Shown: positions 44,783 to 54,799 of the stretch, piece by piece
Layout of the letters: every line of letters begins with the position of its first letter
Numbering within the stretch: the stretch's first letter is position 1
NCBI GenBank assembly: GCA_022712315.1
Contig: JALAGS010000219.1
Coordinates: 1-64,000, forward strand
Source of the DNA: Sphingobacterium sp.
GTDB taxonomy: Bacteria > Bacteroidota > Bacteroidia > Sphingobacteriales > Sphingobacteriaceae
Direction of reading: 5' to 3'
DNA: 64,000 nucleotides
Notes under the pieces: generated by a model
Told to the model about the DNA's origin: nothing
The model's input: the letters and a program-made list of their open reading frames with translations, nothing else
Databases searched by the model: none
Translations under genes and position numbers: made by a program

Positions 44783-46222
44783 ATGAAAAGAAAATCCAAG
44801 TCAACTTGGGGAATTCTTTCATGTGTATTCATCCTGGTTTTAGCCGCAATGCCTTCGTGCAAAAAGCATGCAAAACTTCCCGATGAAAACGATGAAACAA
44901 TTCATGCGGTAAAATTCAAAGTCAAGGATTTTGAAGCGATTGTTACTCCCCTAAAAAAACAATCAATCAAAGCAAAACGGGCTGCGCTAAGCGGAGCTGC
45001 TTCCGAAAACGAATTGCTGTACCACTGGACGTTTGATAGTAGCAACACTGTTCCTGAAGTCGCACTCGATGCCGCCGTTTCGATCGATTACAACAATGAA
45101 AAGACAGACTATGATTTCTTGGCTGGTTGGCCTGCAACGGGAAAAGCCGTTAGTTTTAAAGGGAGTAAAGAGATACTAGTCAAGATTCCTACTACAAGTA
45201 TTCACTCGCTGGGTACTTGGACCTTTGATTGCAATAGTTCGAGTACAGGACCAAGGGCGCTGCTTTTGAGTTATTCGCTTGATAAGGGGAATAGTTTTTC
45301 CGCACTTTCAGACACAGTCAAGTATCCTTCTAATCTGTCTCTTTCATCTAAAGTTTCTGTAAGTGCTTCTTTGGCTGACATATCGCTTGGCAACAGTAAA
45401 GAGCTTTGGTTGAAAATCTCATTATTTGCGGGTAGCAGGGATGGAGGAGCGGGTTACAGTCCAACGACAGGTACCTTTAAGATGGACAACTTGATGATTT
45501 ACGGACAAGTCAACCCGGCCGTTTTACCAAGCAAGTTTTACTATCATGTGTTCGATGCAAAATCGAAGGCCATGATCAAATCGGGCGTGCTTACTTCGCA
45601 GGAAACATTCGCTGTTGAATTGCCGATTGGAACTTATTACCTCAGTCTAATAGCTAAAAATTCAACATTACCGCTGATTATGGCAGAGGCTGTGGATTTT
45701 GAACATTTTTATGCTACGAATGCTTTTTCTGAACAATCTGCGGAGTTGTTTGCCGCTCGGGATACCTTTGAGGTTAAGGGGGCGTTAGAGCGGGTACTGA
45801 CGTTAAACCGGATCTACAGCGAGGTCAAGTTGACTTTTACAGACAGCGAAGATCTGAGCGCAATTGATAGTATTCAGGTAGAGCAACTTCATCCTGTATT
45901 TCATTATTATCCTTTTATGATGCGGAGTAGCGATCAGTTCGATAAAAGTTTGTTGACGGTTGTCCCACATTTTACGGTGGCTAATCAAAGTTTTTCGTTC
46001 AACCAATTTATGGGCTATTATCTCGGTAATACCGCTATTAAATATCAGTTCCGTGTTTTCAGGGAAGGCAAATTGTTGCGGACATTTGAACTCGGGAGTG
46101 AAATCCGAAACAATGTCCAAATACAGTTTAAGGGCAAATTGCTGGAATCTGCCAACGGAAATCTGGGTTTTCAGGTCGTGAAGAACGAGCACTGGGACGA
46201 TCATATTGTGATAGAATACTAG
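44783..46222 (+). CDS. surface lipoprotein of unknown function
   Basis: A 479-residue lipoprotein (signal FILVLAAMPSC). A discoidin-like or choice-of-anchor beta sandwich occupies about 75-245 (LLYHWTFDSSNTVPEVALDA, LGTWTFDCNSSSTGPRALLL, DGGAGYSPTTGTFKMDNLMI). The C-terminal half (about 255-470) alternates strands in a fimbrillin-like way (YYHVFDAKSKAMIKSGVL, FAVELPIGTYYLSLIAKNS). It is probably exposed on the cell surface. No catalytic motif is seen. The last gene of the fucose cluster, preceded by a 20-bp inverted repeat and closed by a terminator. Confidence 0.7.
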   Translation: MKRKSKSTWGILSCVFILVLAAMPSCKKHAKLPDENDETIHAVKFKVKDFEAIVTPLKKQSIKAKRAALSGAASENELLYHWTFDSSNTVPEVALDAAVSIDYNNEKTDYDFLAGWPATGKAVSFKGSKEILVKIPTTSIHSLGTWTFDCNSSSTGPRALLLSYSLDKGNSFSALSDTVKYPSNLSLSSKVSVSASLADISLGNSKELWLKISLFAGSRDGGAGYSPTTGTFKMDNLMIYGQVNPAVLPSKFYYHVFDAKSKAMIKSGVLTSQETFAVELPIGTYYLSLIAKNSTLPLIMAEAVDFEHFYATNAFSEQSAELFAARDTFEVKGALERVLTLNRIYSEVKLTFTDSEDLSAIDSIQVEQLHPVFHYYPFMMRSSDQFDKSLLTVVPHFTVANQSFSFNQFMGYYLGNTAIKYQFRVFREGKLLRTFELGSEIRNNVQIQFKGKLLESANGNLGFQVVKNEHWDDHIVIEY

Positions 46223-46269
46223 CACAGTTATTGTACTTAGCATCTAGCCGCCCTACATCTATTAAAACA

Positions 46270-46297
46270 AAAAGGTGTCCAGCAATGGACACCTTTT
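46270..46297. terminator. bidirectional terminator
   Basis: AAAAGGTGTCC / GGACACCTTTT perfect 11-bp stem with a 6-nt loop between the convergent lipoprotein (+) and glyS (-) genes. Confidence 0.9.
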
Positions 46298-46314
46298 CTG
46301 TGATAGCGGATTGG

Positions 46315-47784
46315 CTATATCAATTTTTTTAGCAAGGTATTCCAACCAGCCAAGTCATTCAATATTTTTTCAAGATCGGCAATGGCAACACGTTCCTGTG
46401 CCATCGTATCACGGTGACGGATAGTTACGGTGTTGTCTTCCAATGAATCGTAATCGATTGTGATACAGATTGGTGTTCCGATTGCATCTTGACGACGGTA
46501 ACGTTTTCCAATGGCATCTTTTTCGTCATATTGAACATTGTAATCCAATTTTAACGTATTTAGGATCTCACGTGCTTTTTCTGGTAAACCATCTTTTTTG
46601 GTCAATGGTAAAATTGCAGCTTTTACCGGTGCCAATGCTGGTGGAAATTTCAATACAACACGAGAATCTTGTTTTTCTGCTGTAGAAAGATCTTCTGTTA
46701 CCAAAGAGTTACATAATACAGTTAAGAAAAGGCGATCCAATCCAATTGAAGTTTCAATTACATATGGAATGTAGTTTTGATTGATTTCAGGATCAAAATA
46801 TTGCATTTTCTTTTTAGAAAATTCCTGATGTTGTTTCAAGTCAAAATCTGTACGCGAGTGGATACCTTCAACTTCTTTGAATCCGAATGGGAAGTTGAAT
46901 TCAATATCAACTGCAGCATTTGCGTAATGCGCTAATTTATCGTGGTCGTGGTAACGGTAGTTTGATGGATCGAAGCCCAATGCCAAATGCCATTTCAAGC
47001 GTGTCTCTTTCCATTTGTTATACCATTCCAATTCAGTACCCGGGCGGCAGAAAAATTGCATTTCCATTTGCTCGAATTCACGCATACGCATGATAAACTG
47101 ACGTGCAATTACTTCGTTACGGAAAGCCTTACCAATTTGGGCGATACCGAAAGGAATTTTCATACGTCCTGTCTTTTGAACGTTCAGGAAGTTGACGAAA
47201 ATACCTTGTGCAGTTTCAGGGCGAAGATAAACTTGATCTTCTCCATCGGCCATAGCACCCATTTGGGTTGCAAACATCAAATTAAATTGACGTACTTCAG
47301 TCCAGTTTTTGGTGCCTGAAACCGGACATACGATATTATGTTCTTCAATGATGGTTTTCAGTCCAGCTAAATCGTCTGCATTCAATGCGGTATTCAAAGC
47401 GTCTAATAGGGCAGCAGCTTCAGCTGTCTTGCCATCTGCCTCATAACGTGCAATCTTATCTTCGATCAATTGATCGGCACGGTAACGTTTTTTTGAATCC
47501 TTATTGTCGATCATTGGGTCGTTAAAGCCATCAACGTGACCAGAAGCTTTCCATGTTGTTGGGTGCATGAAAATTGCGGCATCAATACCAACAATGTTTT
47601 CGTGCAATTGCACCATGGATTTCCACCAATAAGTCTTTAGGTTGTTTTTTAATTCCGAACCCAATTGACCATAATCGTAGACGGCACTTAATCCGTCATA
47701 TATTTCGCTCGATTGAAATACAAAACCGTATTCCTTCGCGTGTGATACTACACTTTTGAAAAAGTCGTCTGTCTGTTTGCTCAT
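46315..47784 (-). CDS. glyS: glycyl-tRNA synthetase, dimeric class II type
   Basis: Charges tRNA-Gly with glycine. 489 residues from the ATG at 47784; an in-frame TTG at 47793 is less likely. Class II motifs: GIDAAIFMHPTTWKASGHVD, the conserved LRPETAQGIFVNF, FRNEVIARQFIMRMREFEQM (motif 2) and ETSIGLDRLFLTVL (motif 3). The anticodon-binding domain is C-terminal. This is the alpha2-type enzyme of Bacteroidota rather than the alpha2beta2 type. A consensus -7 (TATATTTG, 47791-47798 minus strand) is so close to the ATG that the transcript may be nearly leaderless. Confidence 0.96.
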   Translation of the reverse strand: MSKQTDDFFKSVVSHAKEYGFVFQSSEIYDGLSAVYDYGQLGSELKNNLKTYWWKSMVQLHENIVGIDAAIFMHPTTWKASGHVDGFNDPMIDNKDSKKRYRADQLIEDKIARYEADGKTAEAAALLDALNTALNADDLAGLKTIIEEHNIVCPVSGTKNWTEVRQFNLMFATQMGAMADGEDQVYLRPETAQGIFVNFLNVQKTGRMKIPFGIAQIGKAFRNEVIARQFIMRMREFEQMEMQFFCRPGTELEWYNKWKETRLKWHLALGFDPSNYRYHDHDKLAHYANAAVDIEFNFPFGFKEVEGIHSRTDFDLKQHQEFSKKKMQYFDPEINQNYIPYVIETSIGLDRLFLTVLCNSLVTEDLSTAEKQDSRVVLKFPPALAPVKAAILPLTKKDGLPEKAREILNTLKLDYNVQYDEKDAIGKRYRRQDAIGTPICITIDYDSLEDNTVTIRHRDTMAQERVAIADLEKILNDLAGWNTLLKKLI

Positions 47785-47847
47785 AAGTGGCAAATATAGA
47801 TATTAGTTTTAGATTTTAGATATAAGATTCTTGATAAGAGGTATTCT

Positions 47848-48309
47848 TTAAATGCCTAAATCACGGATCTGCTGGGACGCATTTTTGTTATCTACTTTTT
47901 TGATGATATGCTGGATAATGCCATCTGCATCAATCACAAAGGTTGTGCGTGCTGTACCCATATATTTTTTACCATACATGTTTTTCTCTACCCATACCCC
48001 ATAAGCCTCCACGAGACTTTTGTCTTCATCGACAAGGAGCTGGAAAGGTAATTCGTGTTTAGTGATAAATTTTTTATGTGATGCTTCGTCATCCACACTT
48101 ACGCCGATGATTTCATAACCTTCCTTTTTCAGGGACTGATAATTGTCTCTGAAATTGCAGGCCTCCGTGGTGCAGCCTGGTGTATTGTCTTTTGGATAAA
48201 AATATAAAATAACTTTTTTCCCTTTGAAATCCGAAAGATGTACCGTTTCACCATTTTGATTTTTTGCACTAAAATCCGGTGCTTGTTGTCCTATTTCTAG
48301 TGTTGCCAT
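47848..48309 (-). CDS. bcp: thioredoxin-dependent thiol peroxidase, BCP family
   Basis: A 153-residue peroxiredoxin Q/BCP that reduces hydrogen and organic peroxides. The peroxidatic Cys46 and resolving Cys51 lie in DNTPGCTTEACNFRD, five residues apart as in the atypical 2-Cys group. QAPDFSAKNQNGETVHL and TFVIDADGIIQHI complete the fold. Single gene, 63 bp downstream of glyS on the same strand. Confidence 0.95.
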   Translation of the reverse strand: MATLEIGQQAPDFSAKNQNGETVHLSDFKGKKVILYFYPKDNTPGCTTEACNFRDNYQSLKKEGYEIIGVSVDDEASHKKFITKHELPFQLLVDEDKSLVEAYGVWVEKNMYGKKYMGTARTTFVIDADGIIQHIIKKVDNKNASQQIRDLGI

Positions 48310-48491
48310 ATGTATTTCGATTTAGTCGATTAAGATACGAAATTATAACAATAAATCTATCCGATGGTATGCTTAAGCATTTTGGTTAACGTGCCTGCTG
48401 CTACTCGTGAAGTCGACAACTTGGTTCTCGCCAAGTAATTTGATAAAAGATCTGTCGGCTGGTACAGTGAGGATAATTTTTAGAAAATCAA

Positions 48492-48523
48492 TTGTTCTAT
48501 CGACACATAAATTACTATTTTTA
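48492..48523 (+). promoter_or_regulatory. possible promoter of the SWIM gene
   Basis: TTG (48492-48494), a 21-nt spacer and TATTTTTA (48516-48523), one base off the consensus. The start would be almost at the ATG, implying a leaderless mRNA. Confidence 0.4.
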
Positions 48524-48530
48524 AAAAAAC

Positions 48531-50288
48531 ATGGAAATGGAACTATCATCTTTTGAAAAACAGATCAATAGTACGATTTTACAGCGAGGTAAAGTCTACT
48601 ACCAAAAAGGACATGTTGAATCTCTTGAAGAAACAGAAGATGGTGTCTGGAGTGCTGCGGTAACCGGCTCGGACGATTATTTTGTAGAGATTGGAATAAG
48701 CAAAAAGGGATTTGTAAATAATTATGAATGTGACTGTCCTTTCGATAGCGATTTGTGCAAACATGTGGTTGCTGTCTTGTATGCTATACGGGATGAAAAA
48801 ACGATTGCTCTTGAGGCTGCGCCGAAAAATGCGAAGAAGAAAACAAAACTATCCTTTCAAAAATTACTGGACAATATCAGTACCGACGAACTGAAGGCAT
48901 TTATTGTCCAGTACAGCAAAAAGAACAAGAGCTTTAAATCTGATTTTGAACTATTCTTTGCAGAAAAAGATGAAAACTTTGACATAGAAAAACAAATAAA
49001 GGATCAGATTAGAAAAGCGATCAAGACCTACAGCAAACACGAATTTATCGATTATGGTTCAAGCGGTAAGCTGGCTCGGGAATTAGAAAAAATTCTGATG
49101 CAAGGCCAATATTATCTGTCCCAAAAAAACTTCCTATACGGCAGTCTGTTATGCATGATATATATACAGGAAGTTATGCCCGTGATTACTTACGCTGACG
49201 ATAGCAATGGATATTTAGGAGATGCTATCGATAGTGGTATATCCTTATTGACAGATATTGCGGTCCAGTCCCCCGTCGATTTGAAACAAAAGATTGCCAC
49301 GTATTTAAATAAAGAGCTGCAACAGGATCTGTACTTTGACTACGGCAACTTCGGATATGACATGACGGATCTTTATGCGCAGCTATGTCTGGATTTAAGT
49401 AAAATCGACGATTTTATGAACTTTGCCGATGCGGCTATTTATAAGGCTCGTTTAGACCATTATGATTACCGAAGTAGCTTCTTTATACAAATTAAAGCCT
49501 CCATCCTTCAAAATGGAAACAGGATCGAAGAGGCACAGCAACTGATGGAACAACAAATCCATTTGCCAAAAGTGAGGAAGATTCAGGTCGAAAAAGCCAT
49601 TGAAAATGGACGCTTCGAAGAGGCCAAGGAATTGCTGGCAGAAGGCATACGACTAGCGGAAGAAGCCCAGCATCCCGGTATAATAAGGGACTGGGAAGAA
49701 ATCCTATTGCATATTGCCGTATTGGAAAATGACATTCAAATGGTGCGCTTTTTTACAGAAAAATTCGCTATTGGGTACTCTTTTAACAGCCATTACTACA
49801 ACCAGTGGAAAAACACATATACTCCAAAAGAATGGAAAAGCATCATTAATAACAAAATCAACTCGATTCGTGCAAAAGCAACTGGAGAAAAAAGTTCCTA
49901 TTGGAAAAATCAGGACTACTGGCTTTTAAACGAAATAGGTCCTATCTATATTGAAGAGAATATGTTCGACAAATTACTCGCAATTGTGCAACGACAGACC
50001 GATTTGGAAACCATACTAAACTATCATGATCATTTATATAAATTGTATCCTTCGCAGCTCATGAATTTGTATTCCCCGCTACTGGATCAACAAGCCGAGT
50101 CTGCAAATAAACGTAGCGCTTACCAAAGATTTATGGACATCGTATTCGCTATATTTAAAGATATACCTTCTGGCAGGGAAACACTTTTGGCCCAAATGCT
50201 TCACTGGAAAATGATCTACAGGCACCGTCCTGCGATGATGGAAGAATTAACGAACATAATGGACAAAATCAACGTTCAAGGCCGGTAG
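48531..50288 (+). CDS. SWIM zinc-finger domain protein
   Basis: A 585-residue protein with an N-terminal SWIM finger: CxC (Cys67, Cys69) then Cys76 and His78 in YECDCPFDSDLCKHVVAVLY. SWIM fingers bind DNA or proteins and often precede Swi2/Snf2 ATPases; here no helicase follows. The remaining 500 residues are helical and TPR-like (ILQNGNRIEEAQQLMEQQIH, ENGRFEEAKELLAEGIRLAE). Next to and converging on the type I restriction operon. Function unknown. Confidence 0.85.
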   Translation: MEMELSSFEKQINSTILQRGKVYYQKGHVESLEETEDGVWSAAVTGSDDYFVEIGISKKGFVNNYECDCPFDSDLCKHVVAVLYAIRDEKTIALEAAPKNAKKKTKLSFQKLLDNISTDELKAFIVQYSKKNKSFKSDFELFFAEKDENFDIEKQIKDQIRKAIKTYSKHEFIDYGSSGKLARELEKILMQGQYYLSQKNFLYGSLLCMIYIQEVMPVITYADDSNGYLGDAIDSGISLLTDIAVQSPVDLKQKIATYLNKELQQDLYFDYGNFGYDMTDLYAQLCLDLSKIDDFMNFADAAIYKARLDHYDYRSSFFIQIKASILQNGNRIEEAQQLMEQQIHLPKVRKIQVEKAIENGRFEEAKELLAEGIRLAEEAQHPGIIRDWEEILLHIAVLENDIQMVRFFTEKFAIGYSFNSHYYNQWKNTYTPKEWKSIINNKINSIRAKATGEKSSYWKNQDYWLLNEIGPIYIEENMFDKLLAIVQRQTDLETILNYHDHLYKLYPSQLMNLYSPLLDQQAESANKRSAYQRFMDIVFAIFKDIPSGRETLLAQMLHWKMIYRHRPAMMEELTNIMDKINVQGR

Positions 50289-50304
50289 ATGAATACATTG
50301 TCAT

Positions 50305-53300
50305 CTAGGCCCCGATATCTGCGTTTTGGTTAACTTGCTTGATTAAACTCATGAGTTTGACAACATTGTTTTCGTCAAATAATCCGATAACTCCACTGTC
50401 ATCTAGCTCCGTAAAAGGAGGTTCCATGAGATCGGCGGTTTCTAGATAACCGTTGGTTACGAAATAACGTATTACAGTGTCCATAAACTTGATCTGCTTG
50501 GCCGAAAGGTTAGCTTCGCCAATAAAATTTGTGAAATGAGCCTGTATAGCCTCTTGATCCAAGCCGATAATGGACCGAATAAAAGTTCCTAGCGGCTGAT
50601 CACCAAATTCTTTTATAAACTCTTCCTTGGACCCCAGTGCCTCCGCTACCAAGTATTGTTCTAACTGCTGTAATTCGAAAGCATTGATCGGTTGATTTTT
50701 ATGCAATTTGTCGATCACAAGATGATGCTTATTCTTTTTGATAAAGGCGGTTACTCGATCTTTATAACTTTGTAGATTTTTAAAATTTGCGATAATATCA
50801 TACCCGATAATTTCTTCCTTTAAAAGATTATCATCAAGCTTTGTATAAATAGGTTTAATATTATTTTCCTCTTTGAGCAAGTGTATTAGATCTCGAATTT
50901 CCTTTCGTAGATTTTCAACTTTTGATAATGATATTTCTTGCCAAAAATCTATGGAGGCCATCTCTCTTATGAAGACTTCTTTAGCCGCCACAGCAGGTAC
51001 ATTTCGCTTTTTTAACAGTCTCTTTCCTATATCCATAAAGTTCTGGATAAGGACGGTCTGCCGCGGAGATTTATTGATCATTGCTGCTTGCAGTTTGTAG
51101 CTATTTAGATCGAAACGTTTAGCCATTTCATCTCTGTCTTCTGTGTAAGGGATGAGATGAGATAGCTCGGTTTCAATAGCAATGATGTCAGATTTATTGA
51201 GGTTTTCCCACTTGCTTCGATCCGCAAATTGATGCACTACAGCGAGATGCTTTCTGACCTCATAGCGAGCTGTATCCAACTGGGCTACTTTGGCATGTAA
51301 TCCATCGATGTATTCCTTTGCTAAAGCTAAATCAAGGCTATTAGCTTCGGCATTCTCCTGAATAAGGTTAGCAACATGTAATTGTTCCAGAAACAACAGT
51401 TGACTTAAAGGTCTTTGGGTATTCGTTTGATAACCGTCTGGATTCTCCTGAAAGAACTCAAGGTTTCGGCAGTAGTCAAATAGTAGGAAGAATTTTTTAT
51501 CCTCATGGGGTCCAAATAAATCACGACGTAAACGAGTACCCCTTCCTACCATTTGCCAAAACTTGGCGTATGATTTTACCGGTTTAAAAAATATGAGATT
51601 CAGTACGCTAGGTGCATCGACTCCTGTATCCATCATATCGACCGAAATAGCAATCTGAGGTTCTAGTTCTTCTTTGTCATAACAGAACTTTTCCAGTAAA
51701 TCTTGCGCCTTGTCATTGTAATTGTCAATAACCCGACAAAAGTTGCCACTATATTCGGGATAGTTTTTGTTAAATCGATCTTCGATAAAAACAGCATGGC
51801 GGTGGTTTCTGGCAAAAATAATCGTTTTTCCCACCTTATCACCAGAAGCTACTTTTAACCCATTATTCATTAGGTGATCCAAAACAAGATCTACTGTAGG
51901 TTCGTTAAATAAGAAAGAATTAATCTGAGACGCTCCAACTTCAAATTCCTGGAGGGCTTCATCAGATACCTCTGTCAATCCCAGCTTTTCCTCTAATTCG
52001 GCCTTATCCTCATCGCTTAAATCTTTGTACTTCACGCCATCCCGTACCATCTGTACAGGGACAGCATACGAGCGTGGCGGTACTAAAAAGCCGTCGTTTA
52101 CTGCAGTATCTAATTCGTAGGCAAAAGTTGGTATATCATCCTCTAATTGAAAAAATGAATACGTATTTTTATCAAGATCTTTTTTTGGTGTGGCCGTTAA
52201 CCCAATCAATAAACCATCAAAGTAATCGAAGATAGATTGGTACTTTTGATAAATGGAGCGGTGTGCTTCATCGATGAAAATAGCGTCAAAGTGACCTACA
52301 CCATAATCGCGACTTTCGCCTTCCATTTGGTTGTTGATAAGGTTCATCATGGTTGGATAAGTCGAAAAAACAATCCTGGTATGACCTGTTTCTTTTTCTT
52401 TGGTCAAATCTACTGCTGACAAGTGAGGTAAATGCTCCTTAAATGCATTTTTAGCCTGTGTAACCAACGCATTTCTATCCGCCAGGAAAAGTATACGTTT
52501 GGCCCAATTGGATTTAGTAAGCATATCCACAATGGCAGCAGCAGTACGTGTTTTACCAGAACCTGTTGCCATCACCAATAAAGCCCGACGATTTGTCCCT
52601 CTTAGTTTATCGTTTTTCATCGTTACAAAATGCTCCGAAAGCCGCTGTATCGCCTCTAACTGGTAATATCTCCCTGCGATGGCAGCATTTACTTCAAATT
52701 TCCGGATGTCCTTTCGCGATTCCCGTCTTTTGATCAATGTCTGTAACTCCGATTTGCTGTAGAAACCGTAAATCTGGCGCGGTGGATAGAACTGGTCATC
52801 CCATAGATAAGTCTCGTACCCATTGGAGTAAAAAATAATAGGGCGTTGACCGGTGCTTTTTTCTAGACAATCCGCATAAAGTGTGGCCTGATGTTGGCCC
52901 TTATGCACATCATGCAATGTGCTTTTAGCTTCAACAATTGCTAATGGTTTGGCATCATCGTTCCAAAGCACATAGTCAATGTATCCTTTGCCCGAAGGAT
53001 TCGTTGATAAAGGCATTCCACTTACCTCAAACTCCAGATCGCGGGGTTTTTGTAGGTTGTCCCATCCAGCTTCTCTCAGATAAAGATCGATGAGCAATCG
53101 ACGTGTCTCCAGCTCAGTTATGAGCACGGGCGGTGCGGGTAAAGCGGCGATAACTTGTTCTCGTTCTTCCTTTCTGTTGGCGAGTAGTGATTGTACCTCT
53201 TCCAACTGTTTGCGCAACACTTCATTCTGCAGTAAAGCCTTTTGTTTTTCTTTGTAGTCTTCAACTGCAAGCTTTTGTGCCTCTTGATAAGATTGATTTA

Positions 53301-53781
53301 GTTCTTTAACTTTTTTTGCGTTGATATCATCGACCAGACCACGAGGGATTAGATTCTCATCGAATTGTGCTTCTCCCGGAAATCTTTTGGCGTATAATTT
53401 TGCTATCCAATGTAAAAAGTTGTACATGCATTTGAGTGCATGTAAGGCCTCTGTATCTTTAATTGTTTTTACGGTATTCCCTTTTCCTGCGTGCGAAGCA
53501 ATATTGCCTAATAAACGAACAGTATTCAATTCTTCACGCACAGAGGACCTTATGTTTTCACGGAATGAGTCCGTATGCAGCAGACTATTGATCGATTTGT
53601 CAAATGGCATTTCAAAATCCGAGTCATTTTCGTAAAGCCAAAAAAGCGACATCTCTAGGGTAGAGCGGCATAGCATCGCCGCAAAACGTGGTGCTGTAAA
53701 AGTATGCTGTTCTGCCTGCGTGATTTCTTGGTAAATAAGAGGAAACTCTTCTGCTAAAAAGTCAAAATTTGATGCCATCAA
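50305..53781 (-). CDS. hsdR: type I restriction endonuclease subunit R
   Basis: The motor and nuclease subunit, 1158 residues. A DUF4145-like N-terminus (about 1-130) and a coiled-coil (about 165-215, rich in KEKQKALLQNEVLRKQLEEV) precede the PD-(D/E)xK nuclease (YIDYVLWNDDAKPLAIVEAK), then a superfamily 2 translocase: Walker A MATGSGKTRTAAAI, DEAH box FIDEAHRSIYQKY, IGLTATP and the motif VI-like QMVGRGTRLRRDL. It lies downstream of hsdM and hsdS but after the AbiE pair, so it may be expressed from the AbiE promoter as well. Confidence 0.95.
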   Translation of the reverse strand: MMASNFDFLAEEFPLIYQEITQAEQHTFTAPRFAAMLCRSTLEMSLFWLYENDSDFEMPFDKSINSLLHTDSFRENIRSSVREELNTVRLLGNIASHAGKGNTVKTIKDTEALHALKCMYNFLHWIAKLYAKRFPGEAQFDENLIPRGLVDDINAKKVKELNQSYQEAQKLAVEDYKEKQKALLQNEVLRKQLEEVQSLLANRKEEREQVIAALPAPPVLITELETRRLLIDLYLREAGWDNLQKPRDLEFEVSGMPLSTNPSGKGYIDYVLWNDDAKPLAIVEAKSTLHDVHKGQHQATLYADCLEKSTGQRPIIFYSNGYETYLWDDQFYPPRQIYGFYSKSELQTLIKRRESRKDIRKFEVNAAIAGRYYQLEAIQRLSEHFVTMKNDKLRGTNRRALLVMATGSGKTRTAAAIVDMLTKSNWAKRILFLADRNALVTQAKNAFKEHLPHLSAVDLTKEKETGHTRIVFSTYPTMMNLINNQMEGESRDYGVGHFDAIFIDEAHRSIYQKYQSIFDYFDGLLIGLTATPKKDLDKNTYSFFQLEDDIPTFAYELDTAVNDGFLVPPRSYAVPVQMVRDGVKYKDLSDEDKAELEEKLGLTEVSDEALQEFEVGASQINSFLFNEPTVDLVLDHLMNNGLKVASGDKVGKTIIFARNHRHAVFIEDRFNKNYPEYSGNFCRVIDNYNDKAQDLLEKFCYDKEELEPQIAISVDMMDTGVDAPSVLNLIFFKPVKSYAKFWQMVGRGTRLRRDLFGPHEDKKFFLLFDYCRNLEFFQENPDGYQTNTQRPLSQLLFLEQLHVANLIQENAEANSLDLALAKEYIDGLHAKVAQLDTARYEVRKHLAVVHQFADRSKWENLNKSDIIAIETELSHLIPYTEDRDEMAKRFDLNSYKLQAAMINKSPRQTVLIQNFMDIGKRLLKKRNVPAVAAKEVFIREMASIDFWQEISLSKVENLRKEIRDLIHLLKEENNIKPIYTKLDDNLLKEEIIGYDIIANFKNLQSYKDRVTAFIKKNKHHLVIDKLHKNQPINAFELQQLEQYLVAEALGSKEEFIKEFGDQPLGTFIRSIIGLDQEAIQAHFTNFIGEANLSAKQIKFMDTVIRYFVTNGYLETADLMEPPFTELDDSGVIGLFDENNVVKLMSLIKQVNQNADIGA

Positions 53782-53839
53782 CGAGATACTTGGTTCTTCT
53801 TTAAAGATAAATAAAATATATTTAGGAGTAAAGAGGAAG

Positions 53840-54793
53840 TTATAATCGAGGTAGCTGCTTGTGAATATCAGACAACATCAATTCAAATTCTGGTTGACCA
53901 TTGTAATAAAGGGCCTCAGAACTATGATAAAGTTGAGCCAACTTAGCTCTAATCTCCATATCTTCTAACAGAAAAGCTTGATTTTTTGCTAGCGGGATTT
54001 CGTAATCTGCTTTTGGGAATCTGTGTTCTTTATGGCTATAATACTCTTTGGTGCCAATGAATTCGTTTACTTCTTTTTGTTGTAATAGGTGAAATATGTC
54101 ATAGTACTGGCGCATAAAATTGATCTGATCGTTGCCGGATTCGATCATATTTCGATATTTAGTTGCTATGGTTTGAAGCTTCTCTATAAAGGTATACCCC
54201 ATATGATAGCAGGGGACATTTAACGCCTTATTATTGAGAATTGGTACCTTTAAATCTTGAGCTTTTTCCAAAGCCCAAGAAGATACATCTATTGGCATAT
54301 TGGGATTTATAGTGTCAAATCCCACTTCTAGCAATATTCCTTCTTTGATACCTGGTACTGATTGAAAGTGCGATGGATATATTAGTCTTATGCCACCACT
54401 ACGGTAGTATTTTTCATCGTCAAAATTAGTATCTCTGACTACTTCTGCTATTCCATCTATATCGATAGTTTGCGCTAATGAATCAAAAAATGCTAGCCTT
54501 TTTTTACTATTGTTAATATTGGTATTTTTAGGGTTTTCATTTATATTTAACTCCTTTGGTGGTTGAATATGAATGTCTATGTCTTCAGAAAATCGGTGTA
54601 TAATTTTATAGGCCTTCGATAAAGATGTCCCTCCTTTGAGCTCAAATTGTAGCCCCAGTTTTTGCAGACCATATAGACTCTGCATGATCCAGTAATCTTT
54701 TTCAACTAAATATGGATCAATACTTTTTTCTTCTGCAATAATGGATAGCAGATCTTTAAAATCTGAATGATGGTGTAAATAGTTAACCTCCAT
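53840..54793 (-). CDS. AbiEii-type nucleotidyltransferase toxin
   Basis: A 317-residue DUF1814/AbiEii nucleotidyltransferase, the toxin half of a type IV toxin-antitoxin pair that can abort phage infection. The nucleotidyltransferase motif is visible: FELKGGTSLSKAYKII and then RFSEDIDIHI (GG-T/S and D-x-D). The HMGYTFIEKLQTIATKYRNM stretch is typical of the family's helical half. It begins 6 bp after the antitoxin gene. Sits between hsdS and hsdR. Confidence 0.88.
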   Translation of the reverse strand: MEVNYLHHHSDFKDLLSIIAEEKSIDPYLVEKDYWIMQSLYGLQKLGLQFELKGGTSLSKAYKIIHRFSEDIDIHIQPPKELNINENPKNTNINNSKKRLAFFDSLAQTIDIDGIAEVVRDTNFDDEKYYRSGGIRLIYPSHFQSVPGIKEGILLEVGFDTINPNMPIDVSSWALEKAQDLKVPILNNKALNVPCYHMGYTFIEKLQTIATKYRNMIESGNDQINFMRQYYDIFHLLQQKEVNEFIGTKEYYSHKEHRFPKADYEIPLAKNQAFLLEDMEIRAKLAQLYHSSEALYYNGQPEFELMLSDIHKQLPRL

Positions 54794-54799
54794 ATATCT

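Noticed and set aside
45803..46243. 146-codon minus-strand frame
   Set aside because: Antisense to the end of the surface lipoprotein gene.
48398..48481. GTGAGGATAATTT and a CTGCT..GTGAAG string shared with 62222-62255
   Set aside because: Only short matches with gaps; consistent with chance in AT-rich DNA.
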